Source: an uncultured Dysgonomonas sp. (GTDB taxonomy: Bacteria > Bacteroidota > Bacteroidia > Bacteroidales > Dysgonomonadaceae). Taken from it: DNA of 6,365 bases. Every line of letters starts with the position of its first letter. Position 1 is the first letter of the stretch. Below, in pieces: positions 1-5,643 of this stretch. The stretch lies in contig CALYRA010000079.1 in the NCBI GenBank assembly GCA_945292135.1, forward strand, positions 1 to 6,365. Direction: 5' to 3'. The notes under the pieces were generated by a model, which saw only the letters and a program-made list of their open reading frames with translations, did not search any database and had not been told where the DNA came from. The translations under genes were made by a program, and so were the position numbers.

Positions 1-36
1 AAGGTTAGAAAATTACTTTTTTTCTAATCTTTTTTA
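1..36 (+). terminator. Rho-independent terminator of a gene left of the window
   Basis: Bases 1-12 pair with 20-31 to give a 12-bp stem (one G-T wobble, at 4/28) around a 7-base loop (13-19). A T-rich tract follows from 30 to 35 and continues as a pyrimidine-rich run. This is the form of an intrinsic terminator for a gene transcribed rightward that ends just before position 1. The stem may extend beyond the window edge. It insulates the regulator gene at 223 from upstream transcription. The stem is AT-rich and therefore not very stable. Confidence 0.55.
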
Positions 37-154
37 TCTTTATATTAGATAGACTAACAGGAATTTTCGGATGTCTAATATAATAATCTAATAATAATCT
101 AAACTGAAAAAATCTCTTGAATATAATTTTTAATAAAGAGTAACATTTAATAAA
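37..154. other. AT-rich leader with repeated TCTAA elements
   Basis: No reading frame of note is present. The motif TCTAA occurs at 74-78, 87-91 and 98-102, with an inverted copy (ATTAGA) at 44-49 and a further copy inside the terminator stem at 23-27. The stretches 43-50 and 86-93 are perfect reverse complements. The cluster could be a protein-binding region for the gene at 223, but base composition alone makes such repeats likely, so this is a description rather than a functional call. Confidence 0.3.
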
Positions 155-183
155 TTGTCATATTAATAACTTATTAACATTTG
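155..183 (+). promoter_or_regulatory. Candidate promoter of the WYL regulator gene
   Basis: A TTG at 155-157 is followed after 18 bases by AACATTTG (176-183), one mismatch from the Bacteroidota -7 consensus TAnnTTTG. The spacing lies within the 17-23 bases usual for the TTG/TAnnTTTG pair. The start codon lies about 40 bases downstream. The element runs into the palindrome at 180-190. Confidence 0.35.
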
Positions 184-190
184 CCGCAAA
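180..190. promoter_or_regulatory. Palindrome TTTGC-C-GCAAA, possible operator
   Basis: Two 5-base arms (180-184 and 186-190) are perfect reverse complements around one central base. The site overlaps the last four bases of the candidate -7 element, where a bound repressor would block transcription. It could be an autoregulatory site for the gene at 223, but that is inference. A palindrome of the same TTTG-N3-CAAA form sits on the clpB promoter. Confidence 0.25.
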
Positions 191-222
191 GTTTTTTTCA
201 TTCTAAGGTATAAATATATAAT

Positions 223-1164
223 ATGAATAGAATAGACAGACTCTCTGCTATATTGATACTATTGCAATCAAGATCAACGGTCAAACCAAAAGATATAATA
301 AAACGTTTCGGTATTGGTATTCGTACTGTTTATCGTGATATCCGAGCCTTGGAGGAAGCAGGAATTCCTATAACCGGAGATTCGAGATTAGGTTATTCAT
401 TGGTTGAAGGTTATAAATTGCCACCGCTTATGTTTACGGAAGAAGAAGCGTTTGCATTTTTAGCGGCAGAAAAGTTAGTTGACAAATTTACCGACCCAGG
501 AGTTAGAGATAGCTATAAGTTAGGAGTGGACAAGATACGAGCAGTCATGCGTATAGTCGAAAAAAAGACTATAACAGATATGACACAAAAGATAGGAACT
601 TTGGATTTTAATGCTCCTGTAGTTAACAATGCTTATAATCACTTACAAATAATATTAGATAGTATAGCCCAACAAAATAAAATTCAATTGAACTATCTTT
701 CTCACTCAAAAAACGAGATCACCGAAAGAATTATTGATCCTATTGGTGTTTTCTTTTCTATGTCGAACTGGTATTGTATCGGATATTGTAATAATAGAAA
801 AGACTATCGTACATTTAAAATCAATAGAATTAAAAATATTACGCAATCTTTGATTCCGATAGATAAAAACCATCCGCCTTTAGAATCAATTTTGCAAAAT
901 CTTAAAACTCAAACCGAATTACAAAAAGTAATAATAGAAGTAAATAGGAAAGATTTACCGATTATTGACGATACCAAATATTATCAAGGCTTAATTATGG
1001 AAAAAAACTTGGACGAAAATGATTTGATTGAGCTTCATTTCAGGGTTTTCTCTTTAGAACGTTTTGCCCGCTGGTATTTATCCTATATTGATATTGCAAA
1101 GATTAAGTTTCCCAAATCAATATCCGACATAGTACATTCTATATTAAAAAAAACAATAATTTGA
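223..1164 (+). CDS. YafY-type HTH/WYL-domain transcriptional regulator
   Basis: Predicted cytoplasmic DNA-binding regulator of 313 residues, the usual length for this family. Residues 1-60 form a DeoR/HTH_11-like winged helix: a first helix starting RIDRLSAIL, then a recognition helix around IRTVYRDIRALEEAGIPI (33-50), and the wing DSRLGYSL (53-60). Residues about 150-210 form the WYL domain, with the name motif read as W183-Y184-C185 and the conserved basic ligand-pocket pattern RTFKINRI (196-203: R196, F198, R202). The C-terminal part (about 233-313) matches a WCX-like extension, with RFARWYLSYID (280-290). WYL domains are thought to sense small ligands, often nucleotides or nucleic acid; the ligand here is unknown. 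The gene stands 79 bases before the secreted pair on the same strand, which makes them possible targets. The start at 223 fits because the HTH begins within the first few residues. No Shine-Dalgarno sequence is seen, as is normal in Bacteroidota. Confidence 0.9.
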   Translation: MNRIDRLSAILILLQSRSTVKPKDIIKRFGIGIRTVYRDIRALEEAGIPITGDSRLGYSLVEGYKLPPLMFTEEEAFAFLAAEKLVDKFTDPGVRDSYKLGVDKIRAVMRIVEKKTITDMTQKIGTLDFNAPVVNNAYNHLQIILDSIAQQNKIQLNYLSHSKNEITERIIDPIGVFFSMSNWYCIGYCNNRKDYRTFKINRIKNITQSLIPIDKNHPPLESILQNLKTQTELQKVIIEVNRKDLPIIDDTKYYQGLIMEKNLDENDLIELHFRVFSLERFARWYLSYIDIAKIKFPKSISDIVHSILKKTII

Positions 1165-1189
1165 TAATAAAAATAAGAAATATTACATT

Positions 1190-1197
1190 TATCTTTG
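1190..1197 (+). promoter_or_regulatory. Bacteroidota -7 promoter element for the first secreted gene
   Basis: TATCTTTG is a perfect match to TAnnTTTG and lies 46 bases before the start codon at 1244. No TTG lies at the preferred upstream spacing; the nearest, at 1161-1163, is 26 bases away, which is long. In a spacer of only about 80 bases a chance match is unlikely but possible. If it is real, this gene can be transcribed separately from the regulator. Confidence 0.45.
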
Positions 1198-1243
1198 TAA
1201 TAACATAATATATTGCAAATTCTTAATAAAATAATATAAATTT

Positions 1244-1789
1244 ATGAAAAAAATATCCTTAATTATTTTACTTGGATTGATGCCAATATTCGTTTTGGGG
1301 CAGAGAATTAGAGCAGACATAACAGATGATTCAACAGGTGAAAGAATTATTGAAACCATGCCGCAAAATATTTACGAAGATGGTTTTTCACTAGCTAATA
1401 AAAAATTATCTTTTTTTCTTAAGCACAATCAAAATGGCGATGCCATTCAATTTAGCTTTATACCTAAAGATAAAGACTTTATTATGATTAAAGGAGATAA
1501 GGCAATATTTAAGATGAAAAGCGGAAAAGAAGTCGAGCTGACATCATTGGCAGATACGGAATTTATTATACGCGCTCCCGGAAGTCAAAATAGTGATGAT
1601 AAAGGTGGTGAGTATACTATCTTAGAATATGGAGGTGATTTTAGTATTTTTGAGACGGACGATTTTGTAGAAAGTATCAGATTTAAAAATTCTACAAAAG
1701 AATTTAATATTAAAATAAAACCAAATAGCGCGGATAAAGTAAATAAAGCATATCAATTGATACAGGAAAGACTTAAAGAAATATTTTAA
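1244..1789 (+). CDS. Small secreted protein of unknown function, first of a tandem pair
   Basis: 181 residues. The N-terminus is a Sec signal peptide: KK at 2-3, a hydrophobic core at about 4-18, and likely cleavage after Gly19 leaving an N-terminal Gln20. There is no lipobox cysteine, so it is probably periplasmic or exported rather than a lipoprotein. The mature part has no membrane segment. It shares with the next gene the blocks TGER (31-34), FKMKSGK (89-95), SLAD (101-104), YGGDFSIF (129-136) and AYQLI (169-173), with about 43% identity over the mature region by hand count. The early D-x-TG-x-R-x-I-x-T pattern followed by a Gly-Lys turn and beta-rich segments recalls widespread uncharacterised secreted proteins of Bacteroidota, but I cannot name the family. 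The acidic, Gly-rich loop at 111-122 is the least conserved part. The start is fixed by the signal peptide. Confidence 0.8.
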   Translation: MKKISLIILLGLMPIFVLGQRIRADITDDSTGERIIETMPQNIYEDGFSLANKKLSFFLKHNQNGDAIQFSFIPKDKDFIMIKGDKAIFKMKSGKEVELTSLADTEFIIRAPGSQNSDDKGGEYTILEYGGDFSIFETDDFVESIRFKNSTKEFNIKIKPNSADKVNKAYQLIQERLKEIF

Positions 1790-1792
1790 TAA

Positions 1793-1820
1793 AGAGATAC
1801 AATAATTATTTTATATCTCT
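1793..1820 (+). other. Weak hairpin between the two paralogous genes
   Basis: AGAGATA (1793-1799) pairs with TATCTCT (1814-1820) around a 14-base AT-rich loop. It begins 3 bases after the stop codon of the upstream gene. It has no T-tract, so it is not a good intrinsic terminator; it might stabilise or process the transcript end. The 7-bp stem could also be chance. Confidence 0.25.
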
Positions 1821-1834
1821 ATGTTCTCAAAAAT

Positions 1835-1842
1835 TACTTTTG
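1835..1842 (+). promoter_or_regulatory. Bacteroidota -7 promoter element for the second secreted gene
   Basis: TACTTTTG matches TAnnTTTG at every fixed position and lies 29 bases before the start codon at 1872. No TTG is found at the expected distance upstream. Together with the similar element before the first paralogue, it suggests that the duplication carried a promoter along or that each copy has its own. Confidence 0.45.
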
Positions 1843-1871
1843 CTATTTCATAATAAAGTATTACTAAATAT

Positions 1872-2405
1872 ATGAAGAAATTTTTTTTAATTATATCTTT
1901 TAGCCTTCTGTCAATCCTTGCTTTTGGACAAAAAATTGAAAAAGATGTAGTTGATGATTTTACAGGAGAAAGAGTTATTAAAACAACCCTCGAAAGAATT
2001 AATGTTGGGAATGCAATAACATCGAAAGGCTTTCTGTATTTTTTTATTGCATACGATAAATACGGTCCTGTCATTCAATTTCAACTTCTTACGGGAGATG
2101 AAGTATTTACTGTTAATGAAGGAGATAAACTGTTATTTAAAATGAAGAGTGGAAAAATAATAGAATTTAACTCTTTAGCAGACAATGATGTTACGATTGG
2201 TGGGGGTGGAAAAGCCAATAATGCCGCCATCAAAGGTATTACTTTACAATATGGAGGTGATTTTAGTATTTTTAAAACAGATGATTATGTAGAAAAAATA
2301 CGATTCGAAAATTCTAGTAGACCTTTTGATATCACTTTAAAACAAAAAAACGCAGAAAAAATAAATAATGCATATCAATTGATTTTGGAAAAACTGGTAA
2401 ATTAA
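1872..2405 (+). CDS. Small secreted protein of unknown function, second of a tandem pair
   Basis: 177 residues, paralogous to the protein encoded just upstream. It aligns from the signal peptide to the C-terminus with a single two-residue gap in the variable loop around 108-118. The signal peptide has KK at 2-3 and a hydrophobic stretch from 4 to 18, with probable cleavage after Gly19, again leaving Gln20. Shared blocks are TGER (31-34), FKMKSGK (89-95), SLAD (101-104), YGGDFSIF (127-134) and AYQLI (167-171). The variable loop here is glycine-rich (GGGG at 110-113). No cysteine follows the signal peptide and there is no second membrane segment, so a soluble exported protein is expected. No catalytic motif is recognised. 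The gene is 82 bases downstream of its paralogue and ends at the shared terminator at 2435-2468. An antisense frame over its first part is a shadow. Confidence 0.8.
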   Translation: MKKFFLIISFSLLSILAFGQKIEKDVVDDFTGERVIKTTLERINVGNAITSKGFLYFFIAYDKYGPVIQFQLLTGDEVFTVNEGDKLLFKMKSGKIIEFNSLADNDVTIGGGGKANNAAIKGITLQYGGDFSIFKTDDYVEKIRFENSSRPFDITLKQKNAEKINNAYQLILEKLVN

Positions 2406-2434
2406 TACAACAAAAACAATTTAGAATCAATATA

Positions 2435-2468
2435 AAAAGGTCTGAATATTTATTTATTCAGACCTTTT
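2435..2468. terminator. Bidirectional terminator between the secreted pair and clpB
   Basis: A perfect 14-bp stem (2435-2448 with 2455-2468) surrounds a 6-base loop. It carries A-runs on the left arm and T-runs on the right arm, so it works as an intrinsic terminator in both directions. It lies 29 bases after the stop of the rightward gene and 24 bases beyond the stop of leftward clpB, exactly between two convergent genes. Confidence 0.85.
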
Positions 2469-2492
2469 ATATTAAGGGTAAAAGTTAAAATA

Positions 2493-5081
2493 TTAATTCT
2501 TAAAATCTAGTTCATTATTACTTGCGTCTACAATTATTGGTTTAGATTTATCTACACTACCGGCTAAAAGTTTTTTAGATAAAGAATCCAAAACAGTACG
2601 TTGAATGACACGTTTAACCGGGCGCGCTCCGAATTCAGGATCATAACCTAATTCAGCTATAAGCTTGATAGCATCATCCGTAAATTCAAGTTTCACTCCA
2701 TTGTTATCCAATATTTTGATGACACCATTCAATTGTATTTTGACTACCTTTTCGATATCAATTTCGTTCAATGGTTCGAACATAATGATTTCATCTATAC
2801 GATTTAAAAATTCAGGGCGAATAGTGGACTTCAACATATTCAGAACTTCCGTTTTTGTCTTTTCTACCACTTCATCATGATTGTCTTTTGTCATTAGCGA
2901 GAAATTTTCTCGGATAACATTCGAACCCATATTGGAAGTCATAATAATGATCGTATTTTTGAAGTTTACGACACGACCTTTATTGTCCGTCAAACGTCCA
3001 TCATCCAATACCTGTAATAAAATATTGAATACATCAGGATGAGCCTTCTCAATTTCATCGAATAAAACGACAGAATAAGGTTTGCGGCGAATAGCTTCGG
3101 TCAATTGACCACCTTCATCGTATCCGACATATCCCGGAGGCGCACCTATCAGACGCGTTGCGCTGAATTTCTCCTGATACTCGCTCATATCAATACGCGT
3201 CATCATATTTTCGTCATCGAACAAAAACTCCGCTAAAGCTTTGGCTAATTCTGTTTTACCAACGCCGGTTGTTCCTAAAAATATAAATGAACCGATAGGT
3301 CGTTTGGGATCCTGTAATCCGGCGCGACTACGGCGTATTGCATTCGAAATAGCTTCGATAGCTTCGTTTTGTCCGACAACTCGTCGATGCAATTCGGCTT
3401 CAAGGTTTAGAAGTTTATCTTTTTCGCTTTGCATCATCTTGTTGACAGGAATACCAGTCCAACGTGAAACGACATCGGCTATATCCACTGCGTCTACTTC
3501 TTCTTTTATCATAGCCGAACCGCCTTGCATTTCATGAAGCTGGACTTGTAGTTTTTCTATTTCTTCTTCGAGCGATTTTATTTTGCCATAGCGTATTTCC
3601 GCTACTTTTCCGTAATCGCCTTCCCGTTCGGCTCTGTCTGCTTGGAACTTAGCGTCTTCTATTTCAATCTTATTTTGTTGTATCTTATTTACAACATCTT
3701 TTTCGGATTGCCATTTCGCTTTTAGCGCTTTTTCTTCCTCTTTCAAATTGATAATTTGTTTTGAAAGATCTTCTTCTTTTTGTTTATCGTTTTCACGCTT
3801 AATAGCTTCGCGTTCTATTTCGAGTTGGGCGATACGCCGGCTTTTTTCATCTAATTCCTCAGGGACAGAATCGACCTCCATGCGAAGTTTAGCTGCCGCC
3901 TCATCCATCAAATCAATTGCTTTGTCAGGCAAAAAACGATCTGTAATATAGCGGCTTGATAATTGAACTGCCGCCACAATCGCTTCATCGAGGATACGGA
4001 CTTTATGATGGTTTTCATATTTCTCTTTCAGCCCGCGGAGTATGGAAATAGCATCTACTTCGCTTGGTTCATCAACCATTACGATTTGGAAACGACGTTC
4101 TAAGGCTTTATCCTTTTCAAAATATTTTTGATATTCATCCAATGTAGTTGCGCCTATTGAACGAAGTTCACCACGAGCAAGGGCAGGTTTTAGAATATTG
4201 GCGGCATCCATTGCGCCTTCACCCTTTCCCGCGCCTACTAAAGTGTGTATCTCATCAATAAAGAGGATAATTTCGCCCTCAGATTTTGTAACTTCGTTTA
4301 CAACGCTTTTCAGACGTTCTTCAAATTCACCTTTGTATTTAGCGCCTGCGACTAAGGCACCCATATCCAGTGAATAAATTTGTTTACTTTTAAGGTTTTC
4401 AGGAACATCGCCTCTTATGATACGATGAGCTAAACCCTCAGCGATAGCGGTTTTACCCGTTCCCGGTTCACCGATTAATATAGGATTGTTTTTGGTACGT
4501 CGGCTGAGAATCTGTAATACGCGTCTGATTTCTTCATCACGACCAATAACCGGGTCTAACTTACCATCACGAGCGCGTTGAGTAAGATTGATAGCAAATT
4601 TTTCAAGCGACTGATAAGTATCTTCAGCGGACTGACTATCTACTTTGTTGCCTTTTCTCAATTCATTGATCGCAAGCTGTAATTCTTTTTCAGATACGCC
4701 TGCGTCTTTAAGCATGCGAGCCGCAGAGCTTTTACCTGATAAAATACCAAGCAAAAGGTGCTCGATAGAGACATATTGGTCACCCATCTTTTTCGCATAA
4801 TCCATTGCTTTTTCAAGGTCTGAATTGCTTTCGCGACTAAGATAAGGTTCGCCGCCGGAAACTCTTGGGTATGAGTCTATATCTTTATTCAATACAGAGG
4901 TCAAGTGACTTGGATTAGCTCCCAGTTTTTGGAAAAGAAAGTTTACAACATTTTCGCCTGTCAAGATCACTCCCATTAGTAAATGAGCAGGTTCGATTGA
5001 TTGTTGTTGTTTTTCTTTTACTACCTCGATAGCCTTTTGAACAGCTTCTTGCGATTTAATAGTAAAATTATTGAAATTCAT
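2493..5081 (-). CDS. clpB: ATP-dependent protein disaggregase ClpB
   Basis: Hexameric cytoplasmic AAA+ chaperone that pulls polypeptides out of aggregates together with DnaK/DnaJ/GrpE. It is complete at 862 residues (E. coli ClpB has 857). Order of parts: double Clp N-domain (about 1-145); NBD1 with Walker A GEPGTGKT (204-211), pore Tyr249 in AKYKGEF, Walker B D276-E277 and arginine fingers R329/R330; coiled-coil middle domain (about 405-530), which separates ClpB from ClpA and ClpC; NBD2 with Walker A GTTGVGKT (603-610), pore Tyr651 in GYVGY, Walker B D675-E676, sensor Asn717, arginine finger R761 and the sensor-2 GAR motif (818-820). There is no IGF/IGL-type ClpP-binding loop, as expected for a disaggregase. 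The N-domain begins at once after the ATG at 5081, which fixes the start. No Shine-Dalgarno is visible. It is transcribed alone, away from the PLP enzyme gene. No CIRCE element is seen upstream; a small palindrome covers its likely promoter. Confidence 0.98.
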   Translation of the reverse strand: MNFNNFTIKSQEAVQKAIEVVKEKQQQSIEPAHLLMGVILTGENVVNFLFQKLGANPSHLTSVLNKDIDSYPRVSGGEPYLSRESNSDLEKAMDYAKKMGDQYVSIEHLLLGILSGKSSAARMLKDAGVSEKELQLAINELRKGNKVDSQSAEDTYQSLEKFAINLTQRARDGKLDPVIGRDEEIRRVLQILSRRTKNNPILIGEPGTGKTAIAEGLAHRIIRGDVPENLKSKQIYSLDMGALVAGAKYKGEFEERLKSVVNEVTKSEGEIILFIDEIHTLVGAGKGEGAMDAANILKPALARGELRSIGATTLDEYQKYFEKDKALERRFQIVMVDEPSEVDAISILRGLKEKYENHHKVRILDEAIVAAVQLSSRYITDRFLPDKAIDLMDEAAAKLRMEVDSVPEELDEKSRRIAQLEIEREAIKRENDKQKEEDLSKQIINLKEEEKALKAKWQSEKDVVNKIQQNKIEIEDAKFQADRAEREGDYGKVAEIRYGKIKSLEEEIEKLQVQLHEMQGGSAMIKEEVDAVDIADVVSRWTGIPVNKMMQSEKDKLLNLEAELHRRVVGQNEAIEAISNAIRRSRAGLQDPKRPIGSFIFLGTTGVGKTELAKALAEFLFDDENMMTRIDMSEYQEKFSATRLIGAPPGYVGYDEGGQLTEAIRRKPYSVVLFDEIEKAHPDVFNILLQVLDDGRLTDNKGRVVNFKNTIIIMTSNMGSNVIRENFSLMTKDNHDEVVEKTKTEVLNMLKSTIRPEFLNRIDEIIMFEPLNEIDIEKVVKIQLNGVIKILDNNGVKLEFTDDAIKLIAELGYDPEFGARPVKRVIQRTVLDSLSKKLLAGSVDKSKPIIVDASNNELDFKN

Positions 5082-5128
5082 ATATTTATATTATTTTTTT
5101 TATTAACAGTGACTTTCCGACAAATGTT

Positions 5129-5160
5129 CAAAATATTTGCCAGTCTCGTATTTGTGACAA
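5129..5160 (-). promoter_or_regulatory. Candidate clpB promoter
   Basis: Read on the minus strand, TTG (5158-5160) is followed after 22 bases by TATTTTG (5129-5135), which is one base short of TAnnTTTG. Transcription would begin near 5120 and leave a leader of about 40 bases before the ATG. The -7 match is imperfect, so this is only the best candidate in the region. Confidence 0.3.
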
Positions 5161-5161
5161 A
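5151..5161. promoter_or_regulatory. Palindrome TTTGT-G-ACAAA at the clpB promoter
   Basis: Two perfect 5-base arms (5151-5155 and 5157-5161) flank one central base and cover the TTG of the candidate clpB promoter. This is a suitable place for a regulator of stress expression. It has the same TTTG-N3-CAAA form as the site at 180-190. Function is inferred from position only. Confidence 0.25.
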
Positions 5162-5584
5162 ATGGCAGATATTAAAAAGATATACCCTTGTCGGAGAACT
5201 AAAATATAAATGTTATATAAATTATTTAATTGAGAATCATCGTTTATGCTTTTGAAAAGTAACCAAAGTAAACAGCTTTTCATTTTCCCTCTCTTTTATT
5301 TATGCCCATTTACTAATAGTTATTTATAAATTTTTGATATATAGATAAATATTGTCGATATAATTATGCTTGTTAAACATTGTTATATTGAATTAATTTT
5401 GAATGTCGCTTTTTGACAAAGGGGATATAATATGATTTGAAATAAGTTTTATCTTAAAAAATAGTATTTTGAAAGCGATCCAAAATAATATTTGAAAAAG
5501 GTTGAACTTTAGCTGTTGCTATAATCAATGATCCCTCTGGCTTAAAATTTTTTCTAAAAAGCGGAGAAAATGTTTTATAAAATA
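5162..5584. other. AT-rich spacer without a recognised gene
   Basis: No frame on either strand looks like a gene. Visible structure is limited to TTGTCGGA (5188-5195), which mirrors TCCGACAA at 5116-5123 on the far side of the clpB promoter, and a 7-bp inverted repeat TGAAAAG/CTTTTCA (5253-5259 with 5276-5282). I looked for the conserved cores of SAM-type riboswitches, which would fit a methionine gene downstream, and found none. An undescribed small RNA or the remains of a decayed gene cannot be excluded. Confidence 0.5.
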
Positions 5585-5617
5585 TTGACTATGATATTTA
5601 ATACTTTGTTAACTTTG
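5585..5617 (+). promoter_or_regulatory. Promoter of the MetY-like gene
   Basis: TTG at 5585-5587 and a perfect TAnnTTTG (TAACTTTG, 5610-5617) are separated by 22 bases, inside the range used in Bacteroidota. The start codon follows 26 bases after the -7 element, leaving a leader of roughly 20 bases. Such a short leader leaves no room for a riboswitch if this is the only promoter. Confidence 0.55.
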
Positions 5618-5643
5618 GATTCGTATTTCAAAAAAAGAAAGAG

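Noticed and set aside
1811..2074. Antisense frame of 87 codons over the start of the second secreted gene
   Set aside because: It overlaps a gene with a clear signal peptide and a paralogue, has no recognisable protein features, and lies opposite conserved codons.
3252..3275. Walker A of ClpB NBD2 reads GTTGVGKT instead of the usual GPTGVGKT
   Set aside because: The catalytic Gly-Lys-Thr is intact and, to my recollection, this variant is common in Bacteroidota ClpB, so it is not a defect.
2665..3951. Three plus-strand frames inside clpB (2665-2880, 3241-3537, 3748-3951)
   Set aside because: They are antisense shadows of strongly conserved clpB codons, rich in Ser and Ile as expected from complementing Lys/Glu-rich coding sequence.
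5001..5255. Plus-strand frame of 84 codons crossing the clpB start
   Set aside because: It lies over the clpB N-domain codons and its promoter on the other strand, and its Phe/Leu-rich start is the complement of Lys/Gln/Glu-rich coding sequence.
5413..5431. TTGACA and TATAAT boxes resembling a sigma70 promoter
   Set aside because: The boxes are only 7 bases apart, far from the needed 16-18, and Bacteroidota use a different promoter consensus.
5200..5643. SAM-type riboswitch upstream of the methionine-related gene
   Set aside because: No conserved core or multi-stem layout could be found, and the best promoter leaves a leader of only about 20 bases.
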